From contig CAKVEY010000023.1 of assembly GCA_934746185.1 (NCBI GenBank), positions 1 through 13,944 of the forward strand: a stretch of DNA of 13,944 nt. Direction: 5' to 3'. The notes under the pieces were generated by a model. It had not been told where the DNA came from and searched no databases. It saw only the letters and a list, made by a program, of their open reading frames with translations. A program made the translations under genes and the position numbers. This stretch comes from an uncultured Clostridia bacterium. GTDB lineage: Bacteria > Bacillota > Clostridia > Christensenellales > UBA1242. The stretch's first letter is position 1, and each line of letters starts with the position of its first letter. Shown one piece after another: positions 6,731 through 13,225 of this stretch.

Positions 6731-7489
6731 TTATAACACTTCAACTTGAAATTCTATCGTAATACTTCCATTTGCATTCAAATCGTTTAACTGAACGCCA
6801 TTTTGTGGGTTAGCACCATCTTTAACTGTGCCATCTACTTTAAAACTATTTTCTACAAAAGTAGTGCCATCTGGAATAGGGTCAGTAAAGAGTAAATCCG
6901 TGTTTGTGATAGTTCCTGAATTAGTTATAACAATAGTATAAGTTATAATATCGCCTTTTTTAACTGCTTTTTTGTTTGCTGTTTTTAATAATGCTATATC
7001 GTTATCTAAAATAGAAATTTCAAGTTCGTTAGACACAATATCATATTGATTATTGTCTAAACTAACTGTGATTGTTGATTTATTTGTAATCTTGTTTTGT
7101 GGTGGATATTCATCTACTAAAACATCATACGAAATCGTCATATCAACGCCAGCGCCTAGTGTTACTGGCAAAGTAAAACCAGTTATTGGATTATTACCTT
7201 CATAAGTTTGCGTTCCTATCTTTAAACTGCCGTCAACAAAAGTAGCGTTTGTTAAAACATCAACTATTGTAATTTCTTCTAAATTTTCGTTCGTATTATT
7301 AGTTATTGTTGTTTTTATTGTTATTTGTTTGTTAGGCAAAGTCCAAGTTTTTTCACTAGTTTTTACTACTGTTACATCATTATCCATATTATATGCTATA
7401 TGAGTATTGCTCTTATTTATAACTTCTACTTTTTCGTCATCACCACTTGTGATATTAGATTTTAAATTTGCCGTATTTGAAATTGCCAT
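6731..7489 (-). CDS. DUF11-repeat protein without signal peptide
   Basis: A 252-residue protein with two tandem DUF11-type (TIGR01451-like) beta-sandwich repeats. The first spans about 38-158 (ITNNTNENLEEITIVDVLTN, then VDGSLKIG). The second spans about 163-252 and is near consensus: KKGDIITYTIVITNSGTITN, then FTDPIPDGTTFVENSFKVDG. Such repeats usually occur in exported, wall-bound proteins, yet this one starts MAISNTANLKSN with no signal peptide, membrane segment or sorting motif. A cytosolic fate, such as deposition on the forespore from the mother cell, would fit the germination operon next door; that is inference. The strong SD GGGAGGGGAG (7491-7500) fixes the ATG. I found no convincing sigma-factor box upstream and no clear terminator downstream. 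Confidence 0.85.
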   Translation of the reverse strand: MAISNTANLKSNITSGDDEKVEVINKSNTHIAYNMDNDVTVVKTSEKTWTLPNKQITIKTTITNNTNENLEEITIVDVLTNATFVDGSLKIGTQTYEGNNPITGFTLPVTLGAGVDMTISYDVLVDEYPPQNKITNKSTITVSLDNNQYDIVSNELEISILDNDIALLKTANKKAVKKGDIITYTIVITNSGTITNTDLLFTDPIPDGTTFVENSFKVDGTVKDGANPQNGVQLNDLNANGSITIEFQVEVL

Positions 7490-7582
7490 ACTCCCCTCCC
7501 TATATCAGTCTATTCAAAACTAAAAATTTAGGTTAAAATAAAGTAAAAATATTTACTTTAAAAATTTATATAATTATGTTAA

Positions 7583-7859
7583 AATAATAGTAAATTCTTT
7601 AACCATTTAACAAAAAAGCAATGGCTCGATTTTTCTGTAATTGCTGGTTCTAGCAGTGCTGGTGGAACTGGTGCTTGGTTTAATTTACTTTTTAAAATCC
7701 AAAATTCAAAAAAGACTATCTACTTTATATAATCTTGCTGAATATGATTTTAAAATTATTGAAGTAGATAACAAAAGTGAAGATAAAGAAAAATCAATTA
7801 AAAATACTAAACGAAATATTAAACTTAAACTTAGAGAATTTTTAGAAAATCTAGATTAA
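7583..7859 (+). pseudogene. Small single-pass membrane protein gene, frameshifted
   Basis: Two protein-like segments lie in different frames. Frame one (from 7583) gives NNSKFFNHLTKKQWLDFSVI then AGSSSAGGTGAWFNLL, a membrane-like segment. Frame two continues with KSKIQKRLSTLYNLAEYDFK and IIEVDNKSEDKEKS to the TAA at 7857-7859. Removing one T from the T5 run at 7689-7693 joins them into one continuous product (...GAWFNLLLKSKIQKRL...). Frame two alone would have to begin at TTG 7641, directly after a stop and without a ribosome site. The original start is unclear: removing one A from 7581-7584 would connect to ATG 7576. The restored product would be about 90 residues: a Gly/Ser-rich membrane segment, then a charged tail. 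Family unknown. A sequencing error in the homopolymer runs is a real alternative. Confidence 0.5.
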
Positions 7860-7888
7860 AAAATGCTAAATAAAATTAGCACTTTTTT
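7858..7888. terminator. Bidirectional terminator between the small gene and gerC
   Basis: Stem TGCTAA (7864-7869) / TTAGCA (7876-7881) has T-runs on both sides: CTTTTTT after it on the plus strand, and TTTTTT on the minus strand (complement of 7858-7863). It would end the frameshifted gene in one direction and the gerA-gerB-gerC operon in the other. Confidence 0.8.
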
Positions 7889-9164
7889 ATTTATATGGGT
7901 AGATATTTATATTCGTTTCAATTTCGCACGCTTTTAAATAATCTTCTCCATAAATTCCTAATACTTTTTTAAGGTCGTTTTTCTTATATTTATAAAATTT
8001 ATCATAAAACTTAAAAACATCTAAATTATTTGTTTTACTAAAATTTAAAGTATTTTGTATTCTTTCGTTTATTTTATCTTTAACTTTTTGTTGAAGTTCT
8101 TGTGTTAAGTAATTAGCATCGGTCGCCATAATTTTATGAGTTTTTTCGTTTTTATCAACTATCTCACCTACATAAACATAAATGTTAATATCAACTTTAT
8201 AAATTAACTTATTGTTTTTAACAATAGGTGTTATTTTAGATTTTGATGATTCAACCTTTAATGCCACTTTGCTATCGTAGTAAAACTTATTATCAGTAAC
8301 ATTTTCTACTTTTAAAACGCCTTTGTTTGTTCTACTACTTAGTAGTGATATTCCACTAGTTAATTCTTTATCTAGTTTTGTAACAAATTTGCCTAATTTA
8401 TAAACAGCACTTTCGCTATTGTTTTTAATAAGTGGTTCTATCGTGGCTGTGTTTCCACCACCACCCGAACTTCCACCACCCGAACTTCCACTATCACCAG
8501 AACTTCCACTAGTAGCGCCATTACTTGCTCCTTGACCTTCAGTTTTGGTGTTACCCGAATCTTGTTCTGGTTCTTCTATTATTGGAACAATAGAGATTTT
8601 AGAAAAAGAGAAATAATCGTTAAAGAAATTTCCTACACTTGCAACATTAGACGTTTCTATAATTTCGTCATTATACGATAAATTGTTTTGTATACTTGAA
8701 CTTGAATTATTGTTAAGTTCGGCAGAAGTTTCTAATATCTTTTTTGCGTTATTATTAGATTGCAAAACTATTGTCGATAAAGTTATTTTTGAATTTCTAA
8801 ACAAAAAGTCAAAAATATTCATTAAATCTTCACCTTTCACACCATCGCCGATAATTATAATATTTGTATGTTCAAAACCTACCACCTTGCCTAATTTAAT
8901 GGCCAAATTATTAACACATTCATAAAAAGTATCACCTTTGTCTTCTACAATTTCAATGTTTTCGTTATTGCTTAAATTGCTTTGTGGCGTAATTAACTGC
9001 AAGGCAACATTAAATTCGTTTTCTTGTTTATCTATACTAACTCCTGTTACTATTGCACGAGTATCAGTTTGTGCAGGTAATCCTATTGTTGACGGAAGCA
9101 TTAATAAAAAGAAAATAATTAGCAAAATTGAATATTTGTGTTTTATAAAAAATTGTTTATTCAT
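7887..9164 (-). CDS. gerC: Ger(x)C family germination protein lacking the lipobox Cys
   Basis: Third subunit of a GerA-type nutrient germinant receptor. GerC proteins are normally lipoproteins on the outer face of the spore inner membrane. The family signature is clear after the leader: AIVTGVSIDKQENEFNVALQ (37-56), then the N-terminal domain to about 195 and the C-terminal domain about 245-425, with the typical end CEIETNINIYPYK. Two things are odd. The expected GCWD-type lipobox is replaced by TIGLPAQTD, and the only cysteines are at 83 and 413, so no lipid anchor is possible. The hydrophobic 12-28 segment must act as a membrane anchor or be cleaved, perhaps after Ala31. Also, residues 201-240 form a Gly/Ser-rich linker between the two domains. 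It overlaps gerB by 8 bases; SD AGGTG. Last gene of the operon, followed by a terminator. GerKC/GerAC-type; exact symbol not assignable. Confidence 0.88.
   Translation of the reverse strand: MNKQFFIKHKYSILLIIFFLLMLPSTIGLPAQTDTRAIVTGVSIDKQENEFNVALQLITPQSNLSNNENIEIVEDKGDTFYECVNNLAIKLGKVVGFEHTNIIIIGDGVKGEDLMNIFDFLFRNSKITLSTIVLQSNNNAKKILETSAELNNNSSSSIQNNLSYNDEIIETSNVASVGNFFNDYFSFSKISIVPIIEEPEQDSGNTKTEGQGASNGATSGSSGDSGSSGGGSSGGGGNTATIEPLIKNNSESAVYKLGKFVTKLDKELTSGISLLSSRTNKGVLKVENVTDNKFYYDSKVALKVESSKSKITPIVKNNKLIYKVDINIYVYVGEIVDKNEKTHKIMATDANYLTQELQQKVKDKINERIQNTLNFSKTNNLDVFKFYDKFYKYKKNDLKKVLGIYGEDYLKACEIETNINIYPYK
8461..8490 (-). repeat. Tandem 15-bp repeat inside the gerC linker
   Basis: Two perfect copies of CCACCCGAACTTCCA (8461-8475 and 8476-8490), followed by a degenerate third (about 8491-8508). 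On the coding strand they encode the Ser/Gly repeats of the interdomain linker. Length variation by slippage is plausible and would stay in frame. Confidence 0.75.
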
Positions 9165-10251
9165 TTTTCACCTGCTCTTTTTTAAAACTTGCTATAACTA
9201 ATAAAACTGGAAGAAGTAAAACAAACGCAAGCACAAAAACGCCTATTTGTTGATAAAACAATTTGCTTACTGCATTACTATTTATTTGTGGAATAAATTT
9301 AGTTATAAATAGTAGCGTAACCGTAATTAAACTTGTAATTGCTTTAGGTATATTCAAACTTTTTTCCATACAATAACTAATAGAATAAACACACATTGCC
9401 GATTGCAAAACAATTAAAGGTATCCAAAACACAGTAACAAAAACATCAATTTTAAAATAACCATAAGAATTATCTTTAAACTGCGTCATTTTTATTAAAG
9501 ATTCCTGTACAAATGGTGCTAATTTTCCTAAAACTGCAACAAATAAAACATAAAAAGTTACAACCAAAACAAAAACTAGAAAAAAGGTTATTGAAATTTT
9601 AGCAAAGTAATGTTTATCTTTACTTACTACATTTTCCATAATTGTTAGCAAAAATATATAAGAGCACGATTGCATTAAAAGGTTGCCTAAACTTTTCATA
9701 ATATCGCCAAAAGTGTGGTCAAAAAAAGGTAGTAAATTTTCAAAATCGGCGTTGCCAAAACTTAAATATAACACAACAATAAACGTAAGTAGTGCAAACG
9801 GCAAAACAATTTGATAACATCTTGCAATAGTTTTTATCCCTTTAATTGATAAAAATGCAAATATACAAAATACAGGTATTGTGAATAATATCCAATTTAT
9901 ATCGGCGTAAATTGCATCGTGAAGCAAAAACGCCATTTGATAATCAATCAATAAAAGTTTAAAAATAAAAACTACGCCTAACAAAAATATTATTAATTTA
10001 GTTAATTTTTCACCAATAAAATTTTTCATAATATCATAAAAACTTTTGCCAGGATTTTTATTCATAACATAGCAAATTAACATTGCTAAACTAAGGTTAA
10101 TTATTCCTGCTAATATGCAAGTTATAATACAATCGTTTCCCACCATTTGTGCTTGAACCGAATTTTCAATAATAGGACGCATCGAAACAAACACGGCAAG
10201 TAGTATAACACAAAGTTGCGAACAACTAATTTTATTATTTTTTGCTGTCAT
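9157..10251 (-). CDS. gerB: GerB family spore germination permease-like protein
   Basis: Second subunit of the germinant receptor, a member of the GerAB / APC transporter superfamily in the spore inner membrane. In characterised receptors it binds the small-molecule germinant. The 364 residues match the family length and contain about ten hydrophobic segments, starting with the family-like KISCSQLCVILLAVFVSMRP. A later GKSFYDIMKNFIGEKLTKLI matches the conserved region after the second segment. The ATG is set by the strong SD AGGGGGA. Its start overlaps the gerA end by 17 bases, and its end overlaps gerC by 8 bases, so the three are translationally coupled. The germinant cannot be inferred from sequence. 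Confidence 0.92.
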   Translation of the reverse strand: MTAKNNKISCSQLCVILLAVFVSMRPIIENSVQAQMVGNDCIITCILAGIINLSLAMLICYVMNKNPGKSFYDIMKNFIGEKLTKLIIFLLGVVFIFKLLLIDYQMAFLLHDAIYADINWILFTIPVFCIFAFLSIKGIKTIARCYQIVLPFALLTFIVVLYLSFGNADFENLLPFFDHTFGDIMKSLGNLLMQSCSYIFLLTIMENVVSKDKHYFAKISITFFLVFVLVVTFYVLFVAVLGKLAPFVQESLIKMTQFKDNSYGYFKIDVFVTVFWIPLIVLQSAMCVYSISYCMEKSLNIPKAITSLITVTLLFITKFIPQINSNAVSKLFYQQIGVFVLAFVLLLPVLLVIASFKKEQVKNE

Positions 10252-11752
10252 AACTATCCCCCTGCCTTATTTCATTTTTTTGCCTAAACCCAACTGGGCG
10301 ATATTTCATACTAGTTATATTGGACTTATAAAAAGCGTCTTTAAAATCTCGTCCGTGATATGGTGTTATTGGCGACATATAATCTGCACCGTAACTGTCA
10401 AAATCACACAAATAACCTATTATAAATAATAGTCCTACACAAACTCCAACAATACCTATAATAGTTGCCATTAAGGTTAAACCAAATCGCAACAATCTCA
10501 TAACATTTGTGCCTTCGGGAATTAAATAAATAGCAATTGAACTTAAAGCGACAATCATAATTGTTGGAGCACTTGCTAAATTGCTTTTAACGGCTGTATC
10601 GCCTAATATTAACGCCCCTATTATGTTAAACGAACTTCCTAACGACTTTGGTGTTCTCACGCTTGCTTCGTACAAAATTTCAAACATAAAAAACACAAAC
10701 AAAACTTCAACTGCTGGTGGCATAGGAATATTTTGCGAACTATTTATAATAGTTACTAAAAACTTTAACGGCAAGGCTTTATAATGATATAACTGAAGTG
10801 CTATATAAATACCTGGCATAGTTATTGCAATAAACAAACCAAAAAATCGAATAATTCTTACAAATGTTACATTATTATTCTCTTCATAATAGTCGCCACT
10901 ATTTTGTAAATCTTCTAGTAGTAAAAAAGGAAGCGTTAAAACTATTGGGCTACCATCACAGATAATTGCAACTCTGCCTTCAAGCATTTTGGCCGAAATT
11001 ATATCAGGTTTTTCGGCAAAACCTACTTGCTTAAAAATTGATGTTGGGTGCTCTTCTAAAAAATCAACTAAATAATAACTATCAACTATTCCGTCAATAT
11101 CTATTCTTTTTAGGCGTTGTTTTATTTTTTTTACAACTTTTCTGTCAGCAACTTTTGTTAAATATAAAAGAGCGACTTTTGTTTTTGTAAATCTTCCTAT
11201 TTCCATAGTTTCTATTTTTAAATCGTTTGTAACTAATCGCTTACGAATTAAATTTATATTAGAGTTTATATCTTCAATAAATCCTTCTCTTGGTCCACGA
11301 ATAATATTATTATTAGGTGGCTCGATAATCGCTCGTTTTTCTAATTTTTTTGTGTTAATAACTATTGCATCTTCACAATCACTAATTAATAACACTTTTT
11401 CACCACGGGTTAATTTATTCACAAATTGTTTTTCTTCACTTGTAATTTCAAGTTCACCAGCAGGCAAAACTTTATATGCAATAAACTTTGCAAAATCTTC
11501 TTTTTGAGTTCTTTCGCTGTTTTCTAAAATTATTTCGCTACTATTTTCTTCAAATTTTTCTTCACTTTCTAATATCGGTCTAATAATATCTTTACTAATA
11601 ATATCAAAATCGGCAAACGATTCTAAATATAACAAACAAAATTCTTTATCAAACGCAAAAAATTTACGAACTTTAAGTCCTTCGTTATTTTTGAATTCTT
11701 TTTTCAGTTTTTGAGTTCTATTTGCTAAATTTTCCATATAAATAGTTTTCAT
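10235..11752 (-). CDS. gerA: GerA family spore germination protein
   Basis: First subunit of a GerA-type receptor; in characterised systems the A subunit forms an oligomeric membrane channel. The 505 residues are of normal length. A hydrophilic N-terminal domain (1-295) contains the family hallmark RGPREGFIEDINSNINLIRK at 152-171. A membrane domain follows: MPGIYIALQLYHY at about 312-324, PPAVEVLFVFFMFEILYEAS, the conserved RTPKSLGSSFNIIGALILGD (366-385) and a hydrophobic stretch at 420-447. A short polar C-terminal tail (450-505) follows. It heads the gerA-gerB-gerC operon. The start has no Shine-Dalgarno sequence: the bases before ATG read AAATTTTATTTTTTT. No alternative downstream start with a better site was found. 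Operons of this type are usually SigG-driven, but no convincing SigG promoter was found. Confidence 0.92.
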   Translation of the reverse strand: MKTIYMENLANRTQKLKKEFKNNEGLKVRKFFAFDKEFCLLYLESFADFDIISKDIIRPILESEEKFEENSSEIILENSERTQKEDFAKFIAYKVLPAGELEITSEEKQFVNKLTRGEKVLLISDCEDAIVINTKKLEKRAIIEPPNNNIIRGPREGFIEDINSNINLIRKRLVTNDLKIETMEIGRFTKTKVALLYLTKVADRKVVKKIKQRLKRIDIDGIVDSYYLVDFLEEHPTSIFKQVGFAEKPDIISAKMLEGRVAIICDGSPIVLTLPFLLLEDLQNSGDYYEENNNVTFVRIIRFFGLFIAITMPGIYIALQLYHYKALPLKFLVTIINSSQNIPMPPAVEVLFVFFMFEILYEASVRTPKSLGSSFNIIGALILGDTAVKSNLASAPTIMIVALSSIAIYLIPEGTNVMRLLRFGLTLMATIIGIVGVCVGLLFIIGYLCDFDSYGADYMSPITPYHGRDFKDAFYKSNITSMKYRPVGFRQKNEIRQGDSYDSKK

Positions 11753-11783
11753 AAAAAAATAAAATTTATGTAAAAATAGTTGT

Positions 11784-11828
11784 TTGACTTTTTTTAATTT
11801 TATTAATATAATTAATTAAACAAAGGAG
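11784..11828 (+). promoter_or_regulatory. SigA promoter and SD of the MazG-like gene
   Basis: A near-consensus promoter, -35 TTGACT (11784-11789), 17 bp, -10 TATAAT (11807-11812), with SD AAAGGAG (11822-11828) five bases before the ATG. It lies in the 81-bp divergent gap shared with gerA. Confidence 0.8.
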
Positions 11829-11833
11829 TAATT

Positions 11834-12172
11834 ATGAAATACGATATTGAAAAAAGAAAAAAACTTTATGATGAAGCAACATTTTATTGGGGTAAACCTG
11901 CTCAATACGACCAATTTATAGAAGAATCGTGCGAATTAATTGTTGCCATAAATAAATTTAAACGAAAAAGTTTTTATGGAGAATATGAGAATGACGACAC
12001 TATTGAAGAAAATTTAATTGAAGAGTTAGCAGATACTTTTATGTGTTTAGAACAATTAATTGATTTTTCTGGCAGTAATAAAGTATTTAACAAACTTGAT
12101 GAAAAACTAGATAAACTTTCTATGCAAATAGAAAAACAAAAAGCAAAACGCAACAAAAATAGTGGTAATTAG
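11834..12172 (+). CDS. MazG-like nucleotide pyrophosphohydrolase
   Basis: A 112-residue, all-alpha protein of the MazG / iMazG NTP-PPase superfamily, cytoplasmic Mg-dependent enzymes that hydrolyse nucleoside triphosphates to monophosphate and pyrophosphate, often for nucleotide house-cleaning. The metal-binding pattern is visible: EESCE (29-33) in one helix and EELAD (63-67) in the next, matching ExxE...ExxD. The C-terminal helix (about 84-112) is Lys-rich and may be a dimer or coiled-coil element. The length suits a single-domain MazG-like protein. It is transcribed alone from a consensus promoter, divergent from gerA; the last codons lie inside its terminator. Substrate unknown. Confidence 0.82.
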   Translation: MKYDIEKRKKLYDEATFYWGKPAQYDQFIEESCELIVAINKFKRKSFYGEYENDDTIEENLIEELADTFMCLEQLIDFSGSNKVFNKLDEKLDKLSMQIEKQKAKRNKNSGN

Positions 12173-12184
12173 CCACTATTTTTT
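12155..12184. terminator. Bidirectional terminator overlapping the MazG-like stop codon
   Basis: A 9-bp stem AAATAGTGG (12157-12165) / CCACTATTT (12173-12181), loop TAATTAG, contains the last codons and the TAG stop (12170-12172). T-runs follow on both strands, so it can also end the collagen-like gene whose stop is at 12197. The stem shares CCACTA/TAGTGG with the terminators at 85 and 2454. Confidence 0.82.
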
Positions 12185-12196
12185 ATTTAAAATTTT

Positions 12197-12820
12197 TTAA
12201 GCAATTCTATTTACATTAACAAATGCTGCTGGTTCTGTTGCACTACCAACGGTTATTGTTGAAGTTGCAGTAGTAACTAAATTTAAAGTATCACCAGCAG
12301 AAATATTTAAAATAATCGAGCCAGTTGCTCCATTAGTATTGCTCATTTGTTTGCCTGTTTCGGTAAGTTGATTTGAATTTAAAACCAGTAAAATTTTATC
12401 GGTTGTAGCCGTTGTACTTGTACCCACTCCATAACTAATATAATAAACTCCTGCATCTGTAAAAGTTATATTATTATTAGATAATGTTACATTATTGCTA
12501 GTTTCGGTAGTTGCAAGTGCGATGGAAGCCAAACTAGAAATTGTTTGTGGACCAGTTGTATAAAAACTACCATAAGTGTTAAAGTTAGTTCCAGTTGCAC
12601 CTGTTGCCCCCGTTGGACCAGTTGCACCTGTTACACCTGTTGCGCCCGTAGGTCCGGTCGCTCCTACTGGGCCTTGTGGACCGGTAGGACCAGTTGGTCC
12701 GGTCGCTCCTGTTGGGCCAGTTGGTCCTGTTGGATTAACAATTCGGGTAATATTTCTTACTGGATAGTCGTAATAATCGTTATTACAGCCACAGCAATTG
12801 TTTCTAAACCAAAAAAACAT
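12197..12820 (-). CDS. BclA-like collagen-repeat protein, candidate spore-surface protein
   Basis: A 207-residue protein in three parts. The N-terminus (1-30) has no signal peptide but a Cys cluster, NNCCGCNND (7-15), preceded by MFFWFR. The middle is a collagen-like run of 16 Gly at exact three-residue spacing (32-77), mostly GPT and GAT triplets; such Thr sites are glycosylated in Bacillus BclA. The C-terminal domain (about 79-207) is beta-rich with FTDAGVYYISYGV and AGDTLNL, typical of the BclA C-terminal, C1q/TNF-like trimerising fold. In Bacillus and Clostridioides such proteins form exosporium filaments. The absent signal peptide fits synthesis in the mother cell. SD AAAGGAG fixes the start; a SigE/SigK-like promoter lies upstream. 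Closeness to the ger operon supports a spore role, but that role remains inference. Confidence 0.85.
   Translation of the reverse strand: MFFWFRNNCCGCNNDYYDYPVRNITRIVNPTGPTGPTGATGPTGPTGPQGPVGATGPTGATGVTGATGPTGATGATGTNFNTYGSFYTTGPQTISSLASIALATTETSNNVTLSNNNITFTDAGVYYISYGVGTSTTATTDKILLVLNSNQLTETGKQMSNTNGATGSIILNISAGDTLNLVTTATSTITVGSATEPAAFVNVNRIA
12587..12727 (-). repeat. Collagen-like Gly-X-Thr triplet array (DNA 9-bp periodicity)
   Basis: Codons for residues 32-78 of the collagen-like protein. It is the most GC-rich stretch of the window, with recurring near-identical 9- and 18-bp units that could change in length by slippage without shifting frame. Its complementary strand also reads as a long Pro/Val open frame, which is only a mirror of the repeat. 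Confidence 0.85.
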
Positions 12821-12834
12821 ATTTTTCTCCTTTG

Positions 12835-12847
12835 GGTGCTTTGCACC
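12835..12847 (-). promoter_or_regulatory. Leader hairpin next to the SD of the collagen-like gene
   Basis: On the minus strand GGTGC-AAA-GCACC forms a GC-rich 5-bp stem ending about two bases before the SD AAAGGAG. With the candidate promoter just upstream it would sit near the 5' end of the mRNA, a position typical of stabilising hairpins. Confidence 0.5.
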
Positions 12848-12853
12848 TATAAC

Positions 12854-12880
12854 ATAATATGCTCGTAGCTAAAATTGTGA
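12854..12880 (-). promoter_or_regulatory. Candidate sporulation (SigE/SigK-like) promoter
   Basis: On the minus strand CATATTAT (complement of 12854-12861) resembles the CATA-starting -10 of mother-cell sigma factors. TCACAA (12875-12880), 13 bp upstream, supplies a -35 with the AC core of SigK sites. No SigA-type pair fits as well here. Confidence 0.35.
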
Positions 12881-12991
12881 TAAATAAATTTAATTAACCT
12901 ATTTTAACTATTTTTTATAACGATTTTAAAATAATTACATTATTAAGCTAAACAATTTTGACACACTTTAAAAATATTTTTTATTTTAATT

Positions 12992-13020
12992 AAAAAAATA
13001 CCACCAAATATAGTGGTATT
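12992..13020 (-). terminator. Terminator downstream of the MBL hydrolase gene
   Basis: On the minus strand the 8-bp stem AATACCAC/GTGGTATT (12997-13004 / 13013-13020) is followed by a T-run (complement of 12992-12998). It lies 205 bases after the hydrolase stop, so that transcript would have a long 3' untranslated region. On the plus strand the tail is poor. Confidence 0.65.
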
Positions 13021-13032
13021 TACTAAATTGAA

Positions 13033-13108
13033 TATACTAAATATAGTATAATGGTAGTCCCAAGGTGTTCTGTTGTTTATCAACTACGCTTTGATAAACT
13101 TTTATCAA
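13033..13108. repeat. Cluster of inverted repeats in the 3' region of the hydrolase transcript
   Basis: First, TATACTA (13033-13039) / TAGTATA (13044-13050). Second, a perfect 9-bp stem GTTTATCAA (13075-13083) / TTGATAAAC (13091-13099) with loop CTACGCT. A third arm, TTTATCAA (13101-13108), is complementary to 13091-13098, so two alternative pairings exist. The remainder of 12881-13225 is AT-rich without a supportable gene. It could be a structured untranslated region, a small RNA or a decayed element; nothing decides. Confidence 0.5.
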
Positions 13109-13225
13109 AATTTGAAATTTGGTGTGAATTTTATAATTTCAAAGTGTAAATGTTTACGATTTGCAAGTTCTCAAAAATTCAAAATTTTAAGAGTGAAAAG
13201 GTTAAAGGTTTATGGTTGGATGCTT

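Noticed and set aside
8683..9201. Two plus-strand open frames inside gerC
   Set aside because: Antisense shadows of a well-supported gene, without ribosome sites.
10581..10784. Plus-strand open frame inside gerA
   Set aside because: Antisense shadow of the conserved GerA membrane domain.
11974..12156. Minus-strand open frame inside the MazG-like gene
   Set aside because: Antisense shadow; the plus strand has the metal-binding motifs, promoter and SD.
12545..12868. Two plus-strand open frames opposite the collagen-like gene, one rich in Pro/Val/Gly, one in Ser/Cys/Trp
   Set aside because: They mirror the 9-bp-periodic collagen repeat on the other strand; no ribosome site and biased composition dictated by the repeat.
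13028..13052. TTGAAT / TATAAT as a plus-strand promoter for a small RNA
   Set aside because: The spacer is only 13 bp, too short for a SigA promoter, and no extended -10 is present.
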